Part shown: one piece after another, positions 1-11,800 of the stretch
Layout of the letters: each line of letters opens with the position of its first letter
Position numbering within the stretch: position 1 is the first letter of the stretch
From: Isoetes taiwanensis
Lineage: Eukaryota; Streptophyta; Lycopodiopsida; Isoetales; Isoetaceae
DNA length: 64,000 bases
Assembly: GCA_021234155.1 (NCBI GenBank)
Contig: JAJEKV010000005.1
Span: 22,581,584 to 22,645,583, forward strand
Reading direction: 5' to 3'
Translations under genes and position numbers: made by a program
The notes under the pieces: model-generated
Seen by the model: the letters and a program-made list of their open reading frames with translations, nothing else
Database searches by the model: none
Told to the model about the DNA's origin: nothing

Positions 1-97
1 GAGTGCAGCACTGGTTCACAGCTGAAGCCATAACCATATGAGCAGAATATGAGCAGAATAGATGACCTTATCAGATCTAAAAAATCAAGCTAAGTGT

Positions 98-421
98 CTA
101 GAGTTCTTCAAGGATTTTAACCAGTATTAAAGCAAGCAATCCGAAAGCTCCAACATCCCCTGACATATTGATATGGCCTGATTCTGCAACTGCAGTGAGT
201 GCAGTTCCAAACCGCAAGGAGTGCGTCTTCCCTGTGCATTGAGCGCAATGCCTGCCATTATGTGCAAGAAAATGGAGGATAGCTGGAACTGAAAACCCAA
301 GCTCAAATACTGCTAAAAATCTCCTAGCATTAATCAAACATAGGAGAAACAAGCAGGCCTTAAGCATCCAGCCACTGTTGCTGAAGCTCTGAGGCACTAA
401 GAGTCTTCCAAATGCCTGCAA
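98..421 (-). CDS. Hypothetical hydrophobic open frame, possible exon
   Basis: A 107-codon minus-strand frame, rich in Leu, Ala and Phe, with a possible membrane segment in its first half. A TTTGCAG splice-acceptor-like site lies just upstream of it (around 422-428, read on the minus strand), and a GTAAG donor-like site follows a short open stretch at about 485-490, so it may be the last exon of a gene whose earlier exon lies at 490-690. The phases of the two pieces do not join cleanly in this frame. I do not recognise the family; it may be chance. Confidence 0.2.
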   Translation of the reverse strand: MQAFGRLLVPQSFSNSGWMLKACLFLLCLINARRFLAVFELGFSVPAILHFLAHNGRHCAQCTGKTHSLRFGTALTAVAESGHINMSGDVGAFGLLALILVKILEEL

Positions 422-429
422 AATGCTAA

Positions 430-3290
430 GATAATCTGTCTAGTCTCAAATCGAATGGCAGAAACAGAAGAATCCATTCTTACCCAATCTAACCTTATGC
501 AGACAGAGGACAAGTTTCAGAGCAGCGGCCATGTTCTGAGAGCCAGCCCATGTTGCGAAGAGCCGATGAAGACTAGGTAAAAAATGTCTGGAGCAACTGG
601 CATCAATCCGGCCAGATAGAAGCAGGCATTAACCTGCTCTTCCAGCTCGCTTTGCCAAGACGTGGGCTCAAGATGTCGGGCGGCCGCCGCCGCCGCCCTA
701 ACTAGCGGTTAGGGTTACCATGTCTTTTTCCCCGAAACAGCAAGATTCCGTACACTGGATTTAGGCTACAATAGTTGTTGTATGTAACAATTTCTGCATT
801 ACGCTTCTAGTCCCTTAAAGATGTACCTTCGGCAAAATGCTACTTGAGCTTATTTGTTGCAAAAGTATTGGTTGTCAATGTTGATAATACATCCTTTAAA
901 AACTTGCTAAGCAAAAATTGTAATAACGATGATGGCAAAATTAATGACAAAAACCTTGACGAAAGAAGTGACTTCTTTTAATAATGATTTTGATGAATGT
1001 GCTGACAAAAAATCATCAGAGTAACTGACGAATACATTGGCGCTTATGCATCAGATAAACTAACAATCTTTCTAATGCTTTGGTTAGTTAAAATTTGTCA
1101 CATAACTAGTAAGCTAGAAGAGTCTAGAAGAATCTGCATAGTTCTCTATTTTATGAAGATCAACTCACAATAATTCTAATGTCTGATAGTCATTCTTTTG
1201 TAATGAAACTTTTTTGTTCACATGGCGTAATGGCCCCATGTTATTGCATTTATCCATGTGGAGGGGCCTAGATGAGGGCAATCTCATTCTACATGATTGT
1301 GATTTTATAACATTCAACCTGTTTTTTTTTTTTTTTTTTTATTTATTTATTTATTTAAGCTATTTTGCTTTAATTAAGCAATATTGGAACATTTGTTTCA
1401 ATAATTGTTTCAATGAGAAAATAAAGCTCAATACAGGATGTGGCCCTGCTTAAAAAGCACGGTACTTGTTTGCAAAAAGCCAAGTTACGGCAAAGGAGAA
1501 AAGCCATAAAATATGTTATTTGATAAGAGATGCTTATGGTGAGGCCGTTTGTGATGAAAAGGGCCAAGTGTGGCTTTGTATAAGTGTGGCTTTGTATAAG
1601 GTTATGGTACCAATATTAATGGTTGTACTTGGACAACATTAAAGATAAAGATAAATATTTTAACGTCACGCAAAGGAGAGACGTGACTATTTAAAAGAAA
1701 ACCATGGGTGATGGCAAAAAGCGACATTGGCATTTTATTTAGACTTGATATGCTCAATAGTATAAAGACAAACTTTGTTTTGAAGAGAGTAAGTGCCGAA
1801 AATCCAACGGCAAGCAAAATATTTAGGCTTTATGCATTTGGGGCTTTTCCCAACATACTTTTTAGCCAAAAGGGGCCTGCGGGCTTATTGGTTCTGATAC
1901 CAAAAGCTATGATCTCCATCTATCTGTTCGATTCTAAAAACTAGACGCCAGTGGTTTTTAGAGATGGTTGAAGTGTTTTAAGGTGGATTCTACTGGTTAT
2001 TATGAGCTCTGGCTGATCATATGATGTCTGATAAGCCCTTTGAGCAATGCAACCAAAAATATAGTGGCCGGATTTGCTGCCAAAGTACAGGGATCGAAAA
2101 TGCAATTCGATTTCGATGCCATACACAGGTTCTTCCTTGCACAAAGATAAGCTTTTGTTATTTGATATTTCCATATCTACATGTTGTAGCTAAAAACATG
2201 TTGAGGATTTGATAGAAATCTTGTTTTTGGGATGATCCTTGCTTAATATGGCTTTGCCAAATTCGTTTTGCCGTGGGATATGGCCAAAAGAGGTCCTGGC
2301 TTGTGGCTATGAAGATGCTTCACAAGAAAATAGAGCTTTAATAGCAGCCACTTCTTAAATATTGATTTACGTGTAAAGTTGGGCTTTGATGGATGTTGAA
2401 GGCATTGTCGGCCCGATCTTTGGTGCCTAAGATAAAAATCTGGCCTATTTTGTTACAAAAAGAGGTCTGGTTCTGTTTTCAACAGAAAATTGTGCTTTTG
2501 TACACAACACTCTAGTTGATATTAGCTTGGAAAGAAAGGGTAATTAATGGCACTCGGATGCTTTTGTCGGCGCTTTGCAGGCTAAATAAAATAGCTTACC
2601 AATAGATGTCAAAAGGTTTTTGTGCCAAAATATTACTTGGTTGGAGCATTTGATGATGCTGCTGCAGTTCATGTGCTAGATATAATGCTGGTCTACAACA
2701 TTACTACAGTGCACAAGGTGTTCTTTTTGCTTCAGGGCAAGGAGAGCGTCTACTACAGGTTCTTATCAACAAACTTCATTCTATTTAGAATTTAAGCAAC
2801 TGTGGCTACATGGGTTTGCTTGAATGAAATAAATGGGCTGATTTTCTAACTGCAGAAGCATGCAGACTAGTTTGTTAACATGGTTGCACAGATAGGCACC
2901 TTTATGTTGTAAGCCTTACGCAGGATAAGGATTCACTAGTTTGTGTTATCTGATTAATATCACAGACTTGTAAGTGCTAGGATGCTTGTAGCATGTCCAT
3001 GCATCAATTATTTATAGCAGCCACTGATTTATTCTTACGTGCTTGGATGCTTGTAGCATGTCTAGGCATATTATGTCTAAAGCAACAAGGTTTGTTGTTG
3101 AAGTTTAAAATGATAAAAATCTTATAACATGCTATGACATTGACTATGGTTATCAAGGTTGCCAGCTAGATTTGGGACTAAGAAATTAGTTCTCGTCTAA
3201 TGGTAATGCTTGAGGCCAACTGGGAATTCTAAAATATCACATTCCAGTTTCCTTTTCTTGTTAAATGTCACCTCAGGGCAAAAGGATACA
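430..3290. other. Intergenic DNA, no gene recognised
   Basis: AT-rich DNA with short, mutually overlapping open frames and no recognisable protein. It contains a GC-rich GCC-repeat patch near 680-700, a T-run followed by ATTT repeats at 1321-1360, and a direct repeat of about 16 bp (TGTGGCTTTGTATAAG) at roughly 1567-1600. A phrase around TGCTTGTAGCATGTC recurs near 2988 and 3050. Nothing else is supported. Confidence 0.6.
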
Positions 3291-3292
3291 AT

Positions 3293-3934
3293 TGGTGATC
3301 AGTGATAAACTGAGAGACCCAATGTACCTTTTAGCCCTTGCACATTTACCATTATCATGCTAATTGTGTATTGATTGGCTGCAGGTACGGGTTCTCTCCT
3401 TCAATTGTCTCTATTTTGCTGTTAGAGTTGGCGTTAACGCGGAAATGGAATATCTGGATGCGTAAAGAGATGGAATAAGCAACACTTTGATAGTGACAGC
3501 AGTTCATCTGAATGACAAAAACAGAGCCAAAAAACTGGTTATTATTGTCAAATTTTGTTTCTGGAATGCTTTTGTATTTCTGAATTTCAAACATGAAATA
3601 TGATAGAAGGTAATTTAGAGCTGAAGGCTCTATTTTCAGCTTTAAAAATCTGATGTGATACGTTGATAATAGTCTTAAAGATGGAATTCTTTTTTGGCTA
3701 TGTCTTATTAAATATATGAGAAAGCATTTTTTGTCTCATAATGCACATGCTTCAATTTTTTGTCAGTAATCAATGGTCTTCAAATTACTTAGGCTTTGGA
3801 AAGAGAGGTACTAGTCTAGACTGGCTTGTTCAGTTTAGATAGTAGGATGATAATACTGCCAAGGGATTGACCGAGGTAGATGCTAATCTAGCGTATGCTA
3901 GTTTAGGCCAGGTTTTTTTTTTTTTTTTTTTTTT
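3293..3934 (+). mobile_element. Diverged old fragment of the Penelope/TERT-like element repeat
   Basis: Two islands match the long direct repeats of the 8.3-24.4 kb array. Island one (about 3293-3425) matches 9770-9890, sharing GATAAACYGAGAGA, ATGTACCTT and GGCTGCAGGTACG. Island two (about 3850-3934) matches 10745-10807, sharing AGGGATTGACCGA and a closing GGCCNGG followed by a T-run. The DNA between the islands is about half the length seen in the young copies and hardly alignable by eye. Like the last array copy, this fragment stops at the T-run, so the T-run is probably a genuine end of the repeat. No coding exon is left. Confidence 0.65.
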
Positions 3935-4050
3935 CCACAATAGAAAAAGAGTCACAAAATTTGTTAGAAGAAAAGTGCATCTAATAGCATCTTTACTTGA
4001 GCTTCCTCAAAAGAAATGATGAATATAAAATGTAACTGTCAATGGACCAT

Positions 4051-5141
4051 GGACGAAACCTATGATGCATCAATTCTAGGGACTTGAATAAAGCAACCAT
4101 CAAAGATTGTTATCCCTTACTCTTCTTGGAGGAAGTTTTACATGCAGTTATAGATAAAGAGATGTACTCCTCCTTGGATGGCTTCTCAGGCTTCAATCAG
4201 ATAAGCATCAAGGAGGAGGATCAATCCAAGATAGCTTTTATCACTCCATGGAGAACATTTGCAAATGAAAAAGATGCCTTGTGGCTTACTAAAAATTTTG
4301 CTACTTTTTGGAGAGCAATGGATAAAATCTTCAAGACTATGCCTTCTACTTTCTTTACGTGTTCCTAGATAACTTGTATTTGATTACTTCCATCAAATAT
4401 CACTTTGCTTACCTTGTCAAGCTTTGTTCTATGTGCAAGAAAGGAGTAAGCCTAAATTCTAATAAATTTTTGTTCTTATGCTCAAGGGGAGACCAATTGG
4501 CATGTGAGATCCAAAGAAAGAATACAACAAGCGTATTACTTCAACGATTAAAAAGCCCATGTCCTGAAGGGTTTCCAAGAGGAAAAACTAAATCCTTGAA
4601 GCTAGGTTCCTTCATGAAAACATTCGTTCAAGATTTAGAATACCATTCAAACTCATATCTGATAGAGGATCTCAACTTTTGAATGAAGTTATAGCCACTT
4701 TGCGCCCTACACTCAAGGTTAAATACACCAAGAGCTCAGCATATTGCCCTCAAGGCAATGATCAAGCTGAATGTACCAACAAGGTGCTCAAATCAATCTT
4801 ACAAAAAACAATTAGTATCTCCAAAAAAAGTTTGGCATGTCAAGCTTTATGAAGCTCTATGGGCTTATAGAACTACTATCAAAACAACAAACAAACACAC
4901 ATATTTTAGTTTTGCACATGGCATTGAATCAGTTGTTCCTGTAGAACTTGAGTTACCCTCCCTAAGAATGGCTCACAAGATCAGTTTAGAAATGGAAGAT
5001 GCAGTAACGGAAAGATTTGCGAGATTGATGCGGTTGGAAGAACATAGGTATGAGGCTAAGAGCTCAATTTTGCTCAAGAAAGCCACGGATGTGGCAGCCT
5101 TCAAATATGCTTACAAACTCCAAGATAGAACGATAAACTAG
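4051..5141 (+). pseudogene. Degraded Ty3/gypsy pol (RT and integrase pieces)
   Basis: Around 4084-4340 the frame reads as the gypsy RT block: LNKATIKD, YPL, SSLDGFSGFNQI, then the FWRAMDKIF region. A different frame supplies the start of the FLDN catalytic-box equivalent at 4359. From about 4610 the frames resemble the integrase core (SDRGSQ, then SAYCPQGNDQAE), followed by the typical LYEALWAYRTT segment and a C-terminal tail to 5141. The thumb, RNase H and integrase zinc-finger regions are missing and several frameshifts intervene. It is a dead internal-deletion copy of a Ty3/gypsy retrotransposon. An Ala/Thr-rich open stretch follows (5171-5410) and may be the end of the polyprotein. Confidence 0.8.
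4480..4607 (-). repeat. SINE-like repeat, diverged copy C inside gypsy pol
   Basis: The stretch from GGGGAGACCAATTGG to the AAGAGGAAAAACTAA region aligns with 36645-36750 and with the reverse complement of 54920-55030. It sits between two pieces of the gypsy pol, so it inserted there. It lacks the pentamer tail seen on the other two copies and is clearly older. Confidence 0.6.
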
Positions 5142-5410
5142 TTGCCCCATTGGTCTAGAGCAAGGTGTAGGTGTTCAGACCACCTATCACTGAGGTAGTG
5201 GATGTCATACATAGAGTTACTATAACCCCTCGAGATGCTGCTCCTAGAGATATTACTATAGCTGATGTTGAGGCCAACATTGTTCCTACTGCTGCTGTCG
5301 CTACTACTACATCTGTTACCACCCATGCTACTGCTACTGCTACTCATGCTTCGTCTGCTTCTGCACCGCACCCTCAACACATTGACGCTACTGCAACTCT
5401 GCAAAAACCT

Positions 5411-5745
5411 TGTAACAAACCTGGGCACTTGATGGGCCAATATAAGTACTTATGTACGTATGTACACATGTATAATATGTATGCAACATGAGTTCAGGGC
5501 TTTGTCTCTCTAGGGAAGGATTGTTGCAGAGCATGAAGGCAGGGAGCAATTATGGGTAGTTTTGGAGCTCGAACTTTGAAGCATCGTATCTCGGTGATCC
5601 GAGATCCTTTTTTAATGATTTTTCTTTTTCTTGAAAGTTTTCTGAGTAAGCTTTTCGAATACATCCGTATGCAAAACTTACGACAAAAAGAGTGATGCTG
5701 GGTCAGAATTGACTGCACTACGTATGTTCTTCTGCAGTTTGATTC
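5411..5745 (+). repeat. LTR-like repeat downstream of gypsy pol
   Basis: About 330 bp shared with 35443-35755. It begins TGTAACAAACCTGGGC, contains GTACGTATG and GAGCATGAAGGCAGG, and the similarity stops at TTCTGCAGTTT. It lies 3' of the gypsy pol in the same orientation, so it is most simply that element's 3' LTR or part of it. The true LTR end cannot be fixed; no TSD was found. Confidence 0.6.
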
Positions 5746-7188
5746 TTGGAGTTAGAAGACGATATTTAAAGGTGCAAGCAATTGCAAGAGGTCCAGAGGT
5801 CTATGCACAAAGCAATTCTCAGGTGGGGTTTTGCTGTTGATCAATTAAAATGCTATGAGCTGCCATGATTAGTCTGTACATGATTTTTTGGATGTGAATA
5901 TAATAAATTATGATTTTGTTGGAGATTCATAAGGCTACAGAAGATAATTAGTGATTGGAAACATCTCTAGAAGGGCTAATTCTGAGTCAGAAATGGCTAA
6001 AAATTACTTAAGAAGCACTGATTCAGCATGAAAAATCCAGAAAAGGCAGAATCGAATTGGATCTGGCGGCATCGAGCTCTCCAACGCCATTTTGTATTCG
6101 CGTTACGTTTTTGTCCTTTTGTGTCTTGTGTTTTATCTTGTTGGACTTGTATTTGTTACTTTTGTCAATTTAATTGTGTGTCATAAAATAAAATTAAGTA
6201 CCCAAGGATGGAATTGGGTTGCATCTGAGTTTAACAACAGAGGAGATTGGAGCATGAAGAGCTAGGCATAATGATAACAAGTAATAAGATCTTGCATTCT
6301 ATGAATGGTTGAAGTCATGTTTAACTAAGAGAATACATGATATAATTATAAGAATAATGAGCTAATTGTAAATTTAGCTCCTGAAGGTGTTCTGAAGATG
6401 AAGTCTGAGCCTATAATCACTCGACATGGGATAGAAGCAGTTATGGTCATGAGACCTTATGGAATTTTTAGTTGGAATCACTAGCTTTGAAATTTCACAT
6501 TAGTTGTGCCAATTGAATTCATAAGCTAAGGATGTGGATTTTAAATACAAGAAATTTATCGCGGCGGCCAAGTCTCTTGCTCAACTCGTGGCAAAGTAGA
6601 TTTTTGTACCAAGTAAAAAAGGATCTAAGTTATGGGCTTGCAAAATTGAACTAAATGTGTGTAAATTGGAGAATCCTTGTTGCCATGGTCTTGAGTTTGT
6701 GGCTCATTTTCATAGACTATTGTTGTAGAGAAAAATATATGATATAGGAAATTTTGGATAACCACATCCAAAAATAAACCACCATGTATGAATTGGACAC
6801 AGGTGAAACGAAAGAAACTGTGCATTTGAATTAATGTTATTAAAGGAGGAGGCCCTTACTTGTGGTAAAGGCTTGTGGGTAGAGCTTGACTTGTGTTAAG
6901 GACTTGGCGCCCCGAAAATTGACACATGGCACAAATAGCCCAAATAGACAGGCCACACAAGCACAAACCAAATTAGCAGAAATAGTCTAAGCTTGAAATG
7001 TGGCTCTAAATTAACCTTGCAACATACCTCAATTGTGCATATACATTTCTCAATGCGTGGAGGCATTCCCTTGAGGTGTATAAGCATAATATCAAGATTT
7101 AAATCTATCCCCAACAGAAAAGTGTCTATATCTGACGTTGTCGGATTGATAAGATATGGTAGGGTTTATCAATTTCTGAGCAAAAAAT
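5746..7188. other. Intergenic DNA, probably rest of LTR and old repeats
   Basis: AT-rich sequence without a recognisable protein. The first part, to about 6240, could be the remainder of the LTR-like repeat, since it has TTTTGTC-rich, polyadenylation-like segments (AATAAAAT near 6187). Nothing else is supported. Confidence 0.4.
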
Positions 7189-7654
7189 ATGGAACAGTAT
7201 AGAGGAGAAAACATTAATCAACAGTATAGAGGAGAAAACATTAATCAACAGTATAGAGGAGAAAACATTAATCTGTTCTGTGCAGAAGAATTGCTAGAAA
7301 CTGTGAAGGATTTGTTGTCCAGTGTGTTAAATGATGCGAATTTAGTGAAGGCATTCATCGGCAGATGGAAAATTTTTCGTTACCGCGCCAAATAATTATA
7401 TAGCCAGATCAAAAATCTGTCCAAATCATTAGTTTTTGAGCTGGAAAACAGGATTTGCATAGATTTATTGGCATCAATTGTTGGAACACTGAGAGAATGC
7501 AGATCTGAAGCTAAAAAATGCATAGATTTGAGTTATTTTGGCAAGCTAGAGGCGCAGAGCAATCTAGATATGTTAGCAAGAAAATTAAATCAGCACGTCA
7601 CGATTGGAAGCTAATATTGAGCAACAGTTTGATGCTTGAAAACGGGCGCAGATC
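7189..7654 (+). pseudogene. ARM-repeat protein pseudogene, 5' part (split by retroelement)
   Basis: The frame from 7189 reads as the N-terminal region of a plant ARM-repeat (VAC8/U-box-like) family: AEELLETVKDLLSS, VKAFIGRWK, then after an in-frame stop at about 7393 KCIDLSYFGKLEAQSNLD and HDWKLILSNSLMLENG. A frameshift occurs near 7595. The frame stops at AGATC (7650-7654) and resumes exactly in phase at 33135, giving ENGRRS/NLGVSREVLRW across the joined site. The stop and frameshift lie in the gene itself, so it has more than one lesion besides the insertion. Near the start there are three copies of a 9-residue unit (QQYRGENIN). Confidence 0.8.
7193..7273 (+). repeat. 27-bp tandem repeat, three perfect copies
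   Basis: Three identical 27-bp units (AACAGTATAGAGGAGAAAAC plus ATTAATC). The unit length is a multiple of three, so it adds nine residues per copy at the N terminus of the ARM pseudogene without breaking the frame. Perfect identity suggests recent slippage. Confidence 0.95.
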
Positions 7655-7839
7655 TGTTGAAGAATGGAAGAAAGAGAAGAACAAATCAAGAACAACAAAA
7701 CTCTGATGTATGTATGGAATAAAGAATACAAAGTGTATATATAGGGGCTGTGCCCCAATCACGGCTAAACCGCCGGAAATGGCTGTTGGGATGCTCCTAA
7801 CTACTCTACAGGTGGCAATCAGGATTGCAATCTTTAACA
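7655..7839 (-). repeat. 3' LTR of the TRIM-like element
   Basis: Matches 32950-33134 over its full 185 bp with about three substitutions. It contains an AATAAAGAATAC and TATATATAG segment. Its left neighbour is the target duplication AGATC. Confidence 0.9.
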
Positions 7840-7851
7840 TTCCCCAAACGA
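7840..7851 (-). promoter_or_regulatory. Polypurine tract of the TRIM-like element
   Basis: On the minus strand GTTTGGGGAATG abuts the 3' LTR, the position where plus-strand synthesis is primed in LTR elements. Confidence 0.7.
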
Positions 7852-7868
7852 TGCCACAAATCTTCTAC

Positions 7869-8331
7869 CTATTGTACATGTGGAACCTGAGACGCCACAA
7901 AACAAAATGGATCATCCCGGATCCCACACAAAATTATCCAATTTGACCTCAAAAATGGTGAAAGTAACAAAGCTCTTGAAAGTTGAGTATTTCCAGCAAT
8001 ACTTGCAGCGCCATAACGTGTCCACAATGAGCATTGATCATTGGAATCCAAGATCAAAGGACTTGAAATGGGCCTCAAATCTAGATTCTGCCAAGACAAA
8101 TATGTTAACAACTCCACTTCTTCCAAATCCAATGTGTGAAAGCTTTGGTGCATCGTCCACTTCTGCTGTGAAGTGTACTCCACTGTCTTTGAAACGATCA
8201 TCAACCTAAGAGGAATCCAACAATTTCTTGTATCAAAATGAACCTCCCAATTCAGTTGCTCCTCAAACTCTCTATGTTCAGTTGTTTTGATACAAATCTC
8301 AACCTGGGAATCCTCCAGAGATGCCAATCTT
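7869..8331 (-). pseudogene. Open frame carried by TRIM-like element, 3' part
   Basis: A minus-strand frame of about 154 codons open from the LINE insertion point to near the polypurine tract. At the LINE target duplication it reads RLAS, and so does the 5' part at 32213-32225, so the two parts were one frame (GTRLAS then LEDSQVEIC). An alternative frame reading KDSGVHFTAEV in the second half suggests a one-base shift near 8205. The protein does not resemble gag, protease, integrase or RT, and I do not recognise it; a host gene captured by the element is the likeliest explanation. Confidence 0.55.
8319..8331. other. LINE target-site duplication, left copy
   Basis: AGATGCCAATCTT here and at 32213-32225. 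This copy is followed by TG and then the T-run that is the LINE poly(A) tail read on the plus strand. Confidence 0.85.
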
Positions 8332-8829
8332 TGTTTTTTTTTTTTTATACACTTGACAAGCATAGTTTATAGTATGTTGCATTATGCATTTAAAAAATTT
8401 TTTTGGGAATAAATACTTAAATACATTAGGGCAAGTTAAATAAGGTACTCTAGCTTTACAATAATATGAATATGAACTTAAAAACAATTACCCTGGAATT
8501 TCTACTTGGTTAACTGGAATAAAGCAAGTAACGCATGACATGCTAGGGTTCCTGTAAGCGGCCAAAATCGTGATAGAGGTATCCGATATCCCTGATTGAT
8601 ATCCTTGACTGGCAGTGGAAGATATAGAAAGGACGATTTGGCAGCTGGCCACGATTTCCAGGTAGGATTGCACACTTCTCACCTAATTTGGTTCATGTTA
8701 AAGACTTTTGGCTAGCAATCTAGAGGGAATAACATCAAGAATCTGACTGATCCTACTATCTATACACGAATTAAGCATCAGTAAAGACAGAGTGTCTTTA
8801 TTACTGGATTTTTATTTCCCCCCTAAAAA

Positions 8830-11800
8830 ATGGATGAGGAGTTTGACTCAGACGGCAGATCCATCAGTTCCGATGAAGAGGCTCTAAATGAATGCATTTT
8901 AGATCATGAACTGCAGTGTTATTTGAACATCAACGAGATTCACAGGGGAGAATACGATGAGCGAGATAAGCATGGGTAACTTAAAACGCGGAGCAAATGA
9001 TGGCGCCGCTAGCAAAAGCAACAAGAAAGGATATTGTAGTGACTCTGGTATGGATGGCGTAATGACAAATGAGCACAACTCTTCAGTTCCAGAAACCCAG
9101 CCAGATGATGAATACTATTCTGATCATGACGATTTTCAGGTAAATCAGACCTCTGTTTTTTATTGGCTGTCATATTTACAAGCTTGATGGGTCAATCCTG
9201 ACTGAAATACAAAGCTGCACGGTTGCTGGCAGTTTAGCTTGTAGGTAAAGCCAGTAAGGATGCTCATAATTAAGTGTTTTAAGCTAATATAGGTTGGCAA
9301 GAATAATACCAGCATTAGGTACTAGTAGGATTTAATGGAAGGCTATACATAAGGATAGGGCCTGAGCAGAGGCAATGGTGCATGATTTAATGGAACACTA
9401 TACATAAGGATAGCGCCGGAGCAGATGCAACAATGCACTAAGTGTATTAAGCGAAAAAATTTTTTTTACAATACTTATAGTTAAGGAGTTACAGGTATAT
9501 GCTAAAGGTATGAATATTTGAATGTTTGGCATAATTTTAAACTTCTGATACATTTGAGAGATGTAAATAGAGAAGCAGGCCGAGATTACATCATAAGCTG
9601 AGGCATATCTGAGGATATACATACCAATTGAAGGATTAGCAATTTAGAGTCATTTTATTGAAGGCATACTGAAAAGTATTATCTAGTTTGTATCTTAATA
9701 TATCTTTCAATTCATTTCTGAAACATACTCCTCTGATTCTTATCTAACGTAGGCTAAGAAGGTGCAATGAGTGACCGGTGATAAACCGAGAGACTCTATG
9801 TACCTTCTGGCCCTGGGTTTGTTACCATTTTTATGCTAACAAATTCTTGGTTGGCTGCAGGTACGAACGTCTCTCTTCTCATTGCTTTTCTTAGTTTACG
9901 GATGGAAAGGATGATGGAGGAAGCATTATGAAGGGCAAAAGTTAAAAGATACATGCAACTCATTTAGGATCTCTTTGTGGTAGATTCATATTTTGCTTAA
10001 TTATGTATTTCGAGCCGAAGAAGAGTAAGACTTTTTGCACCTTTGTCACTACTTAAGACAAAAAGATAAGAGGTACATCACTCTTCAATTTTCAATTTAT
10101 CTACATAGTTGGGCTCCTCTATAAAAGTCAAACTGCTTTTGGTGACTTAAAACTATGAGGATCATATACAAAGCATAATAATATAGTTTGCTAAGAGATA
10201 ATGTAACAAACATATATTTAGCATTGGTTTTTATTATTATACTTCTGGTGAGCATCATATTATATTAAATTTTTGACTTTGCATAAAGATCATAAAAGAG
10301 TCTCCTGTAGAACAATTGCTAGAATGTGTATTACTCCTGCTGATTACAATCAATGGCTTAATAAATAGGTGGCTTATACAACAAGTAGTACTAGCAAGTT
10401 TTAATTCTGAATGTAGCACCATATTGGAATAAGTAATTAGGTTAGTACCCAAGAATCCATCAACACTAGTTCGAATGCATTTAACGTGATTTAGCTAATA
10501 TGTGCTTAGTCTGTTTAATGAAAAAAAATTCTTTTAAAGTCATATAGTCTCAGAGTGAATACTGTTTACTACAGTCCAGTGGAATAGGAATTTAGACTAA
10601 CAGGCTTAATGTTCACAAAGTATGCATAAGTTATTAAGTAATGGATGATAGTACTATGGATTTAGACTATTATTAAAAACACAGACCAAGGACATTAAGT
10701 ACCAGACTGGCAAAGCCAAGGGCTAGTCCTGGATTGATTAGACTGCCTAGGGATTGACCGAAGCAGATGCAATTCTAGGCGTACCTAGTTTTGGCCGGGT
10801 TTTTTTTAGACATTTCAATTCACTAGTTTAACTGGTGTTGCTTATGTCTTTGGTACACATTAGTGTTTGACTGGCATACTGTTCTATAACTTTTTCCTTT
10901 CCTTAATGGGTGTACTTAATTTACAGAAACAGTATGATGAAGCTGAATTTGAGGTCATACCGCCTACGTGGAATGAGGAACTAATAGCTCTAGGGTATGG
11001 AGGCAGCAAAATAGAAGTTCCTAATGCAGCAGTGCAGACTCTTATGTGTTGTGTAAAGGAGTGCAAAGTACATGAGTATATTTTGGAAAAGGAAATCACT
11101 AAGAAAGAAGGGGATTTTTCTGCTATTGAGCATCTTGGATTCAGTGAATGGTTGCAGCTTGTACCAGCTATTAATAAGGCAGGCGATAATTATGATGACA
11201 TTGTGAGTATCATCAACAAGATATATGCTGAAATTCCGAGTAAAATTTTTGCTTGGACAATTGAAGAGGATCTAAGAAAGGAGCAGTACTTCTCAGGTCT
11301 GGGTCCACTTGAAACTGCAAACAACATAAAACAGCCACAAGATGGGGATGAAAACAAGGAATCAGACTGGTTAAATGCACAAGACAATGAGGATGATGAC
11401 CCTTTTGGCACTGTCTTACTTTCTGAAAAAGATAGGGAAACACTCAACTCTAACTGTGGTGATGCTGATGATGGCAGCAAAGAACGTTTTAGTTTTACAC
11501 TGAACAATTGCTCACGTTTCCCAATCATACCAGAACGCTTGGTGGAGAATCATGGTATATTATGCAACCAAGGTATTTGGAGGACCAAAAACTTTGGGGC
11601 ATTAGCACCCATTAGCAGGGATGCATGGATTACACTAGGCAGCATAACACCAGCACAAGTGGAAGTAGCTAAAAGTGCAGCCTTAAAAATGGATAAGTTT
11701 GTGAAAAAGGACAAAGTGAAGCTCAACATTACCACCAGATTCTTCGACAAAGACTTTATCTATATTAGCCAAAAGGGCCATATGGCATACCCCACAATAG

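Noticed and set aside
660-720. Telomeric repeat near the left end
   Set aside because: Only one GGTTAGGG and one CCCTAA-like word occur, with no tandem array.
5138-5440. Ser-rich minus-strand frame
   Set aside because: It is the complement of the Ala/Thr-rich GCT/ACT stretch that continues the gypsy polyprotein on the plus strand.
9398-10452. Small minus-strand open frames repeated in all three array units
   Set aside because: They lie in the intron and recur only because the units are copies. They have no protein-like features.
8347-10807. Hammerhead ribozyme in the repeats, as reported for some Penelope-like elements
   Set aside because: I looked for CTGANGA followed by a stem and GAAA. 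The one CTGAGGA (near 9600) is followed by GAAG with no pairing stems, so no hammerhead is supported by eye.
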